From positions 62,001 through 126,000 of the forward strand of contig NZ_LUVZ01000012.1 of NCBI RefSeq assembly GCF_001593385.1: 64,000 nucleotides of DNA, given 5' to 3'. The notes below the pieces were generated by a model, which did no database searches, was not told the DNA's origin, and saw nothing but the letters and a program-made list of their open reading frames with translations. This document shows, piece after piece, positions 34,177 to 41,193 of the stretch. The stretch's first letter is position 1, and each line of letters opens with the position of its first letter. Made by a program: the position numbers and the translations under genes. The DNA comes from Chryseobacterium cucumeris (GTDB taxonomy: Bacteria; Bacteroidota; Bacteroidia; Flavobacteriales; Weeksellaceae).

Positions 34177-34850
34177 AAGGTAAAATGCTTTCTTTGTATA
34201 GATTTGCCAAGTTTTACTTCAAAACTGTCAGTTCTATTTCTTTTTGTCAATTATCTTTTTTTAACACCTGCTCCTGATAATATCAATTTTTAATAAGGTA
34301 AAAGTAAAAAGTATTTTCTCTATAGATTTGCCAAGTTTTGCTTCAAAACTGTCAGCTCTATTTCTTCTTACTTGGTTATCATTTTTAACATCTGCTCCTG
34401 ATAACTTCCATTTTTAATAAGGTAAAGATAGCAAGTTGTTTCTCTATAGATTTGCCAAGTTTTGCTTCAAAACTGTCAGCTCTATTTCTTCTTACACGGT
34501 TATCATTTTTAACATCTGCTCCTGATAACTTCCATTTTTAATGAGGTAAAGATAGAAAGTTGTTTCTCTATAGATTTGCCAAGTTTTGCTTCAAAACTGT
34601 CAGCTCTATTTCTTCTTACACGGTTATCTTTTTTAACATCTGCTTCTGATAACTTCCCTTTTTAATAAGGTAAAGATAGAAAGTTGTTTCTCTACAGATT
34701 TGCCAAGTTTTGCTTCAAAACTGTCAGCTCTATTTCTTCTTACACGGTTATCATTTTTAACATCTGCTCCTGATAACTTCCATTTTTAATAAGGTAAAGA
34801 TAGAAAGTTGTTTCTCTATAGATTTGCCAAGTTTTGCTTCAAAACTGTCA
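34177..34850. repeat. tandem array of 124-bp units, about five and a half copies
   Basis: The landmark gatttgccaagtttt recurs at 34201, 34325, 34449, 34573, 34697 and 34821, a constant 124-bp period. Units 2-5 differ by only a few bases, the unit nearest precursor 3 is more divergent, and the last is cut off 14 bp before the cyclase stop. Each unit has two inverted repeats: agttttg-ctt-caaaact, and gttatca/tgataac separated by 17 bases. On the minus strand each carries TATCTTTA (TACCTTTA-like in unit 1), one base from the -7 consensus. The array fills the whole gap between the cyclase gene and precursor 3. 124 is not a multiple of 3 and no start-containing ORF runs through it. Confidence 0.92.
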
Positions 34851-34864
34851 ATGATTACTATCTG

Positions 34865-36823
34865 TTATATTCTTTCCGAATTGGCTTCAACAAAGTACAT
34901 CTTAAGTTCTCCTTTTCCTTTTGCCTGGATATTTCCGCGGTATTCAAAAACGAAGCAGTCTTCATTTTTAATAAGGTGATAAAGCGATTCGCTTATATTT
35001 ACTTTTCCTACCATCCCATTACTTTCTATTCTGCTGGCTGTATTGACAGTATCTCCCCACACATCGTACTGAAACTTTTTCACGCCTACAATTCCTGCGA
35101 CAATAGGCCCTGCATGAATTCCTAATCGCATTTCAAAAGCAGGCTTATTGGTTTGTATGTTTTCAGTTTTTCTTTCTGCCATAAACCCTTGCATTTCAAG
35201 TCCGGCTAAAACAATATTCTTCAATGAATTCTGATCAGGTTTCGGAATGCCTCCCGCAGCCATATACGAATCTCCTATTGTTTTTATTTTTTCAATTTGA
35301 TATTTTTCAGAGATAAGATCAAATGCTCTAAAACATACATTAATTTCTTCTACCAAACTCTGAGGAGACATCCTTTCAGCAGTTTGTGTAAAGGATTTAA
35401 AATCTGTAAACAGAATGGATACCAAATTAAAATCTCTGGCATTTACGCTTCCTTTTTGTTTTAGCTCTTCAGCAATCTCTTCCGGAAGAATATTCAGTAA
35501 AAGCTCTTCTGAACGATCTTTCTCTACTCTCAGAGCTTCTCTGGATTTTCTTACAAAATTGAGCCTGCTCCATAAACCTCCGGCAACAACAAGGATAAAG
35601 CATAAAGAAACAATGAAAATATTCCTTTGCTTTTCTTGTTCCTGTACCTCTTCCTTATGTTTTATCTGAATGATATGTTCTCTCTTTACATAGGCAATAC
35701 TATCCGTTAACTGCTGTTTCTGAAACTCCATATTCATCATCCTGTTGGACGTTTCTTTAGAGTTTAAACTATCTTCAAAAATATTTGATTTTTCATAATA
35801 GCTAAGAGCTCTCTTATTATCGTTCAATTTTTTATAAGACTGGTACAGACAGTCACAGGCATCTTTTTTTAAGCTGAGAGAACCAATTTTTTGAGCAATA
35901 GCAAATCCCTTATTACACAGTTTTACCGCTTCATTATTTTTTCCTTGTTCTATATAAATATTACCGATAGCAATTTGAGAATCTCCTATATATTGCTGGC
36001 TGTTCATTTCTTTTGCCAGTTGTAATGTATTATTGAAATAGGCCAGAGCATTAGAATAGTCCAGCTTTCTATAAAATAAAGTTCCTAAATTATTGAGTAC
36101 TTCTACTTTAATCTGCTTATCATTTTGTTCGTTCGCAATGCTAAGGGCTTTATTTAGATTTTTATAAGCAAGATCAAAATCTTTCATCCTAACCTGAATA
36201 GATCCGGTTGAATTTAAGTTCTGAGCAATAGCCTTTACATCATTTACTTTTTTATATACATCATATGCCCTTTTATAATATTTCAAAGCGCTGGAATAAT
36301 CTTCAAGTTTAGAATAAATACCTCCTATATTTTGAGTGGTTATTGCTATGATTTTCGGATCTTTAATTTCTTTCTGTAACTCCAATACTTTCTGATAGCA
36401 GCTAAGGGCCTGAGGCAGTTTACCTAGGTAATAATAAGTTCCGCCCATGTTATTGGTAACTGAAGATATTCCTAATTTATATCCGGATTTCTTATATTCA
36501 GAGATACTTTTTTCAAAATATGAAAGAGACTGAACATAATTTCCCTGAAGAGAGTAGGAAATCGCCAAATAGCTATAACAATCTCCCGCTTTTTTAAAGT
36601 CTTTATTTTCGTAGTAACTCTCCAGACTTTTATTAAAGTATATTACAGATTCCGCAAAATTTCCTGATTCCTGTTTCTTTATACCAATATTCAAAAGACT
36701 GTCTGCCTTGTTTTTATTGATTGTAGAGTGATTCTCTTTTTTTACATGAGTCTGAGAAAAAGCTCTAGGGTGATTTCCGATAAATAAAAAACAAAAAAAC
36801 AATATGTATTTATAATTTATCAT
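34865..36823 (-). CDS. TPR-class III adenylate cyclase, membrane-anchored
   Basis: This 652-residue protein has a signal peptide (about 1-23, FFCFLFIGNHPRAFSQ) and around seven TPR repeats (about 40-350). One transmembrane helix follows (IFIVSLCFILVVAGGLW near 405-420), then a cytosolic class III nucleotide cyclase domain (about 465-645). LFTDFKSFT and TIGDSYMAAGG give the two metal Asp residues. The Lys of EKIKTIGD and the Asp of QYDVWGDTVNTASR form the pair that selects ATP, and Arg follows in ASRIES. It should make cAMP in response to a periplasmic TPR-sensed signal. The gene lies between precursors 3 and 4. The cNMP-binding protein of the exporter operon is a possible receiver. Confidence 0.87.
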   Translation of the reverse strand: MINYKYILFFCFLFIGNHPRAFSQTHVKKENHSTINKNKADSLLNIGIKKQESGNFAESVIYFNKSLESYYENKDFKKAGDCYSYLAISYSLQGNYVQSLSYFEKSISEYKKSGYKLGISSVTNNMGGTYYYLGKLPQALSCYQKVLELQKEIKDPKIIAITTQNIGGIYSKLEDYSSALKYYKRAYDVYKKVNDVKAIAQNLNSTGSIQVRMKDFDLAYKNLNKALSIANEQNDKQIKVEVLNNLGTLFYRKLDYSNALAYFNNTLQLAKEMNSQQYIGDSQIAIGNIYIEQGKNNEAVKLCNKGFAIAQKIGSLSLKKDACDCLYQSYKKLNDNKRALSYYEKSNIFEDSLNSKETSNRMMNMEFQKQQLTDSIAYVKREHIIQIKHKEEVQEQEKQRNIFIVSLCFILVVAGGLWSRLNFVRKSREALRVEKDRSEELLLNILPEEIAEELKQKGSVNARDFNLVSILFTDFKSFTQTAERMSPQSLVEEINVCFRAFDLISEKYQIEKIKTIGDSYMAAGGIPKPDQNSLKNIVLAGLEMQGFMAERKTENIQTNKPAFEMRLGIHAGPIVAGIVGVKKFQYDVWGDTVNTASRIESNGMVGKVNISESLYHLIKNEDCFVFEYRGNIQAKGKGELKMYFVEANSERI

Positions 36824-36902
36824 AGCGAAAAGGTTTATAGCATTGGTATAAAGTAAGTATAGGGTATATCAAATGAATTCCAGACAATGTTTTGGGTTCA
36901 TT

Positions 36903-36947
36903 AAAAATCGTATATAATTCTTGAAAAACAGGAATTATACACGATTT
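36903..36947 (-). terminator. hairpin after precursor 4
   Basis: Arms aaatcgtatataattc (36905-36920) and gaattatacacgattt (36932-36947) pair with one mismatch around an 11-base loop, with a short A run that becomes U in the minus transcript. It begins 15 bp beyond the precursor 4 stop and so separates it from the cyclase gene. Confidence 0.6.
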
Positions 36948-36962
36948 ATAGAATCTTACAAT

Positions 36963-37298
36963 CTACCCTCCACCAAAAATGCTTCCATCAGAATTAACTG
37001 GTTTAATGTAGATAGGTGGGTCTCCTTCATTCGCACCGCCGGATATGATATCCAACTGTTCCTCGTCTAGTTCCATATTGTCCATATTCGGCTCTGCCGG
37101 AATATTTACAAAAATGGTAGAAGAGTCTGTTTGATCCACAAACGCAAGATTCTTCCCTGCGGGCAAATTAATAGGACTTCCCAAAAAATTCTCCATAGTA
37201 GCTACCGGGTTCTGGATTAAACTGTTTTTAAATACAGGATCTTTCCATGCTTTTTTTACAACAGACTGTAAAATTTCCTCGTCTTTGATTAAATTCAT
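36963..37298 (-). CDS. NHLP-type RiPP precursor 4 (Cys-free core)
   Basis: This 111-residue peptide has a typical NHLP leader: LQSVVKKAWKDPVFKNSLIQNPVATMENFLG, LPAGKNLAFVDQTDSSTIFVNIPAEPNMDNMELDEEQLDIISGG. The 23-residue core is ANEGDPPIYIKPVNSDGSIF plus GGG. It has no Cys and hence cannot form lanthionine; it has two Ser, one Lys and a Gly-rich end. It may be the substrate of another modification, such as lysine acylation by the GNAT or C-terminal adenylation by the ThiF-like protein. It is the first gene on the minus strand after the tRNA block. Confidence 0.85.
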   Translation of the reverse strand: MNLIKDEEILQSVVKKAWKDPVFKNSLIQNPVATMENFLGSPINLPAGKNLAFVDQTDSSTIFVNIPAEPNMDNMELDEEQLDIISGGANEGDPPIYIKPVNSDGSIFGGG

Positions 37299-37450
37299 AA
37301 TTTTTTTTTTATTGTTAAACGGTATCTGTTCTAATATGGCATGGTAAATTTATTTTGTTTTAGACTGACAGAACTGACAAAAAAACCGACAAAAAAAAGA
37401 AAATGAGGAAATATTCTGTCTGAAAATGTTGAATAGAAATTCAACAGAAA

Positions 37451-37485
37451 TAAAAAAGCCCTCCGTAATACATTACAGAGGGCTT
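37451..37485 (-). terminator. terminator of tRNA block 1
   Basis: The hairpin gccctccgtaat/attacagagggc (37458-37483) is followed on the minus strand by six T. It comes directly after tRNA-Leu(TAA) and is duplicated at 37813-37846. Confidence 0.85.
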
Positions 37486-37487
37486 TG

Positions 37488-37571
37488 TACCCCAGACGGG
37501 ACTTGAACCCGTACGTCCTTGCGGACACAGGATTTTAAGTCCTGCGTGTCTACCAGTTCCACCACCAGGGC
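37488..37571 (-). tRNA. tRNA-Leu (anticodon TAA), copy 1
   Basis: The 84-nt class II tRNA has acceptor strands GCCCTGG and CTGGGGT, a D-arm with GGTAGAC, anticodon loop CTTAAAA, a long variable arm (GTCCGCAAGGAC) and T-loop GTTCAAGTC. CCA is not encoded. It is base-for-base the same as copy 2. Confidence 0.93.
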
Positions 37572-37580
37572 ATGGTGTGG

Positions 37581-37646
37581 GCAAAAAAAAAGATTCGAAC
37601 CAAGGGTTCCAACCTTCTTAAAAACTCTCCAGAGTCTTTCGAATTG
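37581..37646 (-). pseudogene. decayed tRNA-Gly remnant
   Basis: This segment occupies the place of tRNA-Gly(GCC) of block 2. The 3' half can be aligned with the intact copy (AAGGTTGG, then GGTTCGAATC of the T-arm), but the anticodon GCC, the D-arm and the 5' acceptor strand are lost and the 3' acceptor has become a run of T. It cannot fold as a working tRNA. Confidence 0.75.
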
Positions 37647-37728
37647 TGCGGATGAAGGGACTCGAACCCCCACGCCTCACGGCACCAGATCCTAAGTCTG
37701 GCGTGGCTACCAATTACACCACATCCGC
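37647..37728 (-). tRNA. tRNA-Leu (anticodon TAG), copy 1
   Basis: The 82-nt class II tRNA has acceptor GCGGATG/CATCCGC, anticodon loop with TAG (GACTTAGGATC), a variable arm (TGCCGTGAGGCG) and T-loop GGTTCGAGTCC. It is identical in its body to copy 2. Confidence 0.93.
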
Positions 37729-37771
37729 TGGTTTTGCTGATCTGAATACTCAGATTCAACCTGATTTCTTA

Positions 37772-37779
37772 CAAATATA
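37772..37779 (-). promoter_or_regulatory. -7 box of tRNA block 1
   Basis: Minus-strand TATATTTG, identical to the box before block 2, lies 43 bp upstream of tRNA-Leu(TAG) copy 1. No good -33 TTTG is seen at 19 bp. Confidence 0.55.
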
Positions 37780-37812
37780 AGATTTTTATTTAAAGAACAC
37801 TCTCTATTAAAA

Positions 37813-37846
37813 CAAAAAACCCTCCGTAAGATATTACAGAGGGTCT
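37813..37846 (-). terminator. terminator of tRNA block 2
   Basis: The hairpin accctccgtaag/attacagagggt (37819-37844) with a following minus-strand T run is a diverged copy of the terminator at 37451-37485. Confidence 0.85.
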
Positions 37847-37848
37847 TG

Positions 37849-37932
37849 TACCCCAGACGGGACTTGAACCCGTACGTCCTTGCGGACACAGGATTTTAAG
37901 TCCTGCGTGTCTACCAGTTCCACCACCAGGGC
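37849..37932 (-). tRNA. tRNA-Leu (anticodon TAA), copy 2
   Basis: The 84-nt sequence is the same as copy 1 over the whole tRNA. It follows the intact tRNA-Gly in block 2 by 9 bp. Confidence 0.93.
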
Positions 37933-37941
37933 ATGGTGTGG

Positions 37942-38014
37942 AGCGAAAAACGGGATTCGAACCCGCGACCCCAACCTTGGCAAGGTTGTGCTCTACCAGC
38001 TGAGCTATTTTCGC
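37942..38014 (-). tRNA. tRNA-Gly (anticodon GCC)
   Basis: The 73-nt tRNA has acceptor GCGAAAA/TTTTCGC, D-arm GCTCAGCTGGTAGAGC, anticodon arm CAACCTTGCCAAGGTTG with GCC and T-arm GCGGGTTCGAATCCCGT. The discriminator base is T, as expected for bacterial Gly. Confidence 0.95.
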
Positions 38015-38018
38015 ATAG

Positions 38019-38100
38019 TGCGGATGAAGGGACTCGAACCCCCACGCCTCACGGCACCAGATCCTAAGTCTGGCGTGGCTACCAATTACACCACATCCGC
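38019..38100 (-). tRNA. tRNA-Leu (anticodon TAG), copy 2
   Basis: The 82-nt tRNA is the first of block 2 and matches copy 1 in body sequence, including the TAG anticodon and variable arm. Confidence 0.93.
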
Positions 38101-38150
38101 TGGTTTTTTATATTGTAAGTTTTAAAGAGCTTGCTTCGTTTTTGTGAGTG

Positions 38151-38181
38151 CAAATATAGGACAATTTCCTTTACTACCAAA
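38151..38181 (-). promoter_or_regulatory. promoter of tRNA block 2
   Basis: On the minus strand TTTG (38181-38178), exactly 19 bases, then TATATTTG (38158-38151). This is a full match to the Bacteroidota consensus and the best promoter in the window. Confidence 0.75.
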
Positions 38182-38278
38182 CTTTTCAGGAAAAAAAAAT
38201 AAAATTTCCATATTTTTTTTTCACGCCTTCTTTTATTACATTTCATTTTCTTACTTTTACATCGTTAATATTTACGAT

Positions 38279-38656
38279 ATGGAATTACAAGGAACGGTAA
38301 AGAAACTTTTTGATGCTCAAACATTTGCGAGCGGGTTTCAAAAAAGAGAAATGGTTATTTTGACCCAAGAACAGTATCCACAGCCGATAAACATAGAATT
38401 TTTATCTGATAAAATCAGTTTATTAGATAATCTTAAAGAAGGAGAAAACGTAAAAGTAGGAATCAACATCAGAGGGAGAGAATGGGTTTCTCCTCAGGGT
38501 GAAACTAAATACTTCAACTCTATTACAGGGTGGAGAGTAGAAAAAGTTTCTGACAATGCTGCAGAACCTACTCAGGCGATGCCACAGCAATCTGCATCTC
38601 CAGTTTCTAATGAGAATCCGTTTGCCGGAGACGACGATGATGATTTACCTTTCTAA
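38279..38656 (+). CDS. DUF3127 protein, single-strand-binding-like
   Basis: This 125-residue protein belongs to the DUF3127 family of Bacteroidota. The core (about 1-85) is an OB-like beta barrel (MELQGTVKKLFDAQTF, QKREMVILTQEQYPQPINIEFLSDK, GENVKVGINIRGREW, YFNSITGWRVEKV). The tail is disordered and ends NPFAGDDDDDLPF, closely like the acidic C-terminal tip (DDDIPF) by which SSB recruits DNA repair proteins. It is inferred to bind single-stranded DNA or an SSB partner. ATG 38279 opens the conserved domain; a longer in-frame extension from 38144 overlaps the tRNA promoter and is rejected. Confidence 0.85.
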   Translation: MELQGTVKKLFDAQTFASGFQKREMVILTQEQYPQPINIEFLSDKISLLDNLKEGENVKVGINIRGREWVSPQGETKYFNSITGWRVEKVSDNAAEPTQAMPQQSASPVSNENPFAGDDDDDLPF

Positions 38657-38715
38657 TTAAAGAATAAAGATCAAATATAAATCCTGCTTTTTGAAGTGGG
38701 ATTTTTTTTCTAAAA

Positions 38716-39369
38716 ATGGTCCGATTAGACAAAAACGAGATTTCATTTCCTGACCCTGAGCTTTATGATGGTCATGAGGGAGTGGTTGCTTTTGGTGGCG
38801 ACCTGTCTGTAGAACGTATTTGGTTTGCTTATCAGCTGGGCATTTTTCCATGGTACAATCCCGGAGAGGAGATCCTTTGGTGGTGTCCAGATCCAAGATT
38901 TGTTCTTATTCCTGAAGAATTAAAAATCTCAAAATCAATGAGAAAAATCTTAAATAGGAATGTTTTTACTTTTTCTGAGAATAAGAATTTCAGGGAAGTC
39001 ATCAGGAACTGCCAGCAAGCCACCAGAAAAGGGCAGTCAGGCACATGGCTTTCTGATGAACTGATGGAGTCTTTTGTTCAACTCCATGAATACGGCCTAG
39101 CCAAAAGCATTGAAGTGTGGCAGGATGAAGAACTTGTAGGGGGTTTTTACGGATTGCAGATTGGAAATGTATTCTGCGGAGAAAGTATGTTTGCTAAGGT
39201 AAGTAATGCTTCAAAGGCAGGATTTATCAATTTTGTGGAAAGCAACAAGAAAAATATTGAAATAATTGACTGTCAGTCACATACCGAACATTTGGAGAGT
39301 TTGGGGGCAAAAATGATTCCCAAAAAAGAATTTCTAAAAATCTTACACGAAAATAATGAACGCAGATAA
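38716..39369 (+). CDS. aat: leucyl/phenylalanyl-tRNA--protein transferase
   Basis: This 217-residue protein is a clear Aat. The signatures are FGGDLSVERIWFAYQLGIFPWYNPGEEILWWCPDPRFVLIPEELKISKSMRK near the N-terminus, TWLSDELMESFVQLHEYGLAKSIEVW in the middle and GGFYGLQIGNVFCGESMFAKVSNASKAGF with DCQSHTEHLESLGAKMI near the end. It transfers Leu or Phe from tRNA to N-terminal Arg/Lys, creating N-degrons for ClpS/ClpAP. Length is normal. Its last codons overlap the start of the EamA transporter gene by 14 bp, which indicates co-translation. Confidence 0.97.
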   Translation: MVRLDKNEISFPDPELYDGHEGVVAFGGDLSVERIWFAYQLGIFPWYNPGEEILWWCPDPRFVLIPEELKISKSMRKILNRNVFTFSENKNFREVIRNCQQATRKGQSGTWLSDELMESFVQLHEYGLAKSIEVWQDEELVGGFYGLQIGNVFCGESMFAKVSNASKAGFINFVESNKKNIEIIDCQSHTEHLESLGAKMIPKKEFLKILHENNERR

Positions 39370-40234
39370 AGAAAAGTGGGTTCTTCTGGTTGTCCTCAGC
39401 ATTATCTGGGGATCATCCTTTATTTTAATCAAAAAATCACTGGAACACTTCAATCCGTTTCAGGTTGGATCTTTAAGAGTTCTTATTGCCGGCATTATTC
39501 TGCTTCCGGTTGCTATTTCCAATTACAAACTTTTCCCTAAAAAACATTTGAAATGGTTGATTCTGGCTGCTTTCACCGGAAACTTCATCCCCATGTTTCT
39601 GTTTCCGATTGCTGAAACCGAAATAAGCAGTAGTATTGCAGGGATTATCAACTCCATGATGCCTATTTTCGTCATTATTGTTGGAGCTTTGGTATGGAAG
39701 TTCGAAACAACTAAAAAACAAATTGTGGGCACATTAATAAGCTTCACCGGAGTCTGTATCCTCGCATTTGGAGGCGGAGACAGCGGAGAATTGAAAATGA
39801 TCCCGATTCTGTTGCTTTTATTGGCTACTTTATGCTACGCAATGAGCACAACGACCGTGAAATCCAGACTAATGGAGGTATCTTCCACGGTTTTATCTGC
39901 TTTTGTTTTCTCATTTGTTTTATTACTTCCGTCCATTATCGCCTTAACAGGCACAGGATTCTTTTCAGAGTTCAGCTTTTCAAAGGATAATCTGATGGGA
40001 CTTATGTTTGTCAGCCTTTTATCTGTTTTCGGAACCGGATTGGCAATGATGATGAATTATCGTTTGCTGAAAGTTTCCTCTCCTCTTTTTGCTTCAACGG
40101 TTACTTTGGTAATGCCAATCGTTGCAATTATCTGGGGAATCATTGATGGTGAAAAACTCACTTATTTACAATTTATAGGAGCCGGAGTTATTATTGCCGG
40201 ACTCATATTTTTAAGAACAAATACAAAAAAATAA
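39356..40234 (+). CDS. DMT-superfamily EamA transporter
   Basis: This 292-residue integral membrane protein has ten predicted helices in two EamA repeats. The first repeat starts WVLLVVLSIIWGSSFILIKKSLEHFNPFQVGSLRVLIAGIILLP and the second spans about residues 150-290. Members export metabolites such as amino acids, nucleobases or drugs; the substrate cannot be inferred here. It overlaps aat by 14 bp. Confidence 0.9.
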   Translation: MNADKEKWVLLVVLSIIWGSSFILIKKSLEHFNPFQVGSLRVLIAGIILLPVAISNYKLFPKKHLKWLILAAFTGNFIPMFLFPIAETEISSSIAGIINSMMPIFVIIVGALVWKFETTKKQIVGTLISFTGVCILAFGGGDSGELKMIPILLLLLATLCYAMSTTTVKSRLMEVSSTVLSAFVFSFVLLLPSIIALTGTGFFSEFSFSKDNLMGLMFVSLLSVFGTGLAMMMNYRLLKVSSPLFASTVTLVMPIVAIIWGIIDGEKLTYLQFIGAGVIIAGLIFLRTNTKK

Positions 40235-40281
40235 AATCATATTATAAATTAAATTATATTTGGATGATTTAACTTATAACT

Positions 40282-41148
40282 ATGAAAAAACTTCTACTTT
40301 TTTGGGCTATAGCCTTATCTACACTTTCTTGTTCCAACTCTGATGACACTCCTTTTGACAACAGTGATCCGTCTAATCAAAGCGTAATTCTTCCCACTAA
40401 GATGACGATGGACGGTATTGTAATGAAAATCAATTACAACGGAACCAAAATCATCAGTATGATTAACAACATTAATCATGGACAAAGAGTGGAGTTCTCT
40501 TATACCGATGATTATGTTTCCGGGATTAAACATTACGAAAATAATGTTCTTGAAAGCTCTGTAGAATATGGATATTCTAATGGGCGCATGGCTTCGGCTG
40601 TCATAAAGGAATATTCCACTACCGGAACTGTACAGAATACGGTTGCATTTACTTATAACTATACCAGCAATACGGAAATCAATGTAAAAAGACAGACGAA
40701 TTCAGGAACTACCGGTTCTTATACGATCAACAGTGTATTTACGTACAGCAATGGAAATATGGTAAGTAACGTAGGATCAGGAACCGGAATCGTCAATGGA
40801 AATACGGTTAATTATACAGAAAAAGAGACTTATACCTATACTGATAAGAACTATCCTTTCAAAAATGTCAAAGGTTTTGACAAAATCATATTCAATGGAA
40901 ATGAAAGCAGTGATGGGATAAGCATGCTATTTTCGAATATTAAGAACAGCTTAAGCACTTATAAAGGAGAGTTTACCAATACGACTGCCGGAGGAGGAAC
41001 AGCAACCGGAACAACGTCTCACAAGTATACAACTACTTTTAATACTGCCGGTTATCCATCTGAAGAAAGCAGACAATCTCTTGATGTGAATGGAAATGCA
41101 AATACCAGTGTTCCGGATAAATTTTTCTACGAATACAACTATCAATAA
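40282..41148 (+). CDS. lipoprotein, uncharacterised, YD-like beta repeats
   Basis: This 288-residue protein has a lipoprotein signal (MKKLLLFWAIALSTLSCSNSDD) with the lipidated Cys at residue 17. The mature part is rich in Thr, Asn and Tyr with short strand repeats (GTKIISMINNINHGQRVEFSYTDDYVSGIKHYENNVLESSVEYGYSNGRM) like those of DUF4595/RHS-like Bacteroidota lipoproteins. The lipid anchor, followed by SNSDD, fits surface or outer-membrane placement. Function unknown. It is monocistronic with a terminator after it. Confidence 0.8.
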   Translation: MKKLLLFWAIALSTLSCSNSDDTPFDNSDPSNQSVILPTKMTMDGIVMKINYNGTKIISMINNINHGQRVEFSYTDDYVSGIKHYENNVLESSVEYGYSNGRMASAVIKEYSTTGTVQNTVAFTYNYTSNTEINVKRQTNSGTTGSYTINSVFTYSNGNMVSNVGSGTGIVNGNTVNYTEKETYTYTDKNYPFKNVKGFDKIIFNGNESSDGISMLFSNIKNSLSTYKGEFTNTTAGGGTATGTTSHKYTTTFNTAGYPSEESRQSLDVNGNANTSVPDKFFYEYNYQ

Positions 41149-41180
41149 AAAAACCTGCATTTCTGCAGGTTTTCTGTTAT
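41147..41180. terminator. terminator between lipoprotein and TPR genes
   Basis: Arms aaacctgca (41151-41159) and tgcaggttt (41164-41172) pair perfectly around a 4-base loop, with A run before and T run after, so it can serve both convergent genes. Confidence 0.75.
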
Positions 41181-41193
41181 TTGTTAGAGACAT

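Noticed and set aside
34177..34850. CRISPR array
   Set aside because: Units are 124 bp throughout with no short repeat and unique spacer pattern, and no cas genes are near.
34177..34850. Repeated coding region on the minus strand in the 124-bp array
   Set aside because: An open stretch of about 50 codons exists per unit but lacks a start codon, and 124 bp shifts the frame in each unit.
37473..38125. Several 60-80 residue ORFs across the tRNA block
   Set aside because: They are translations of tRNA genes and their spacers.
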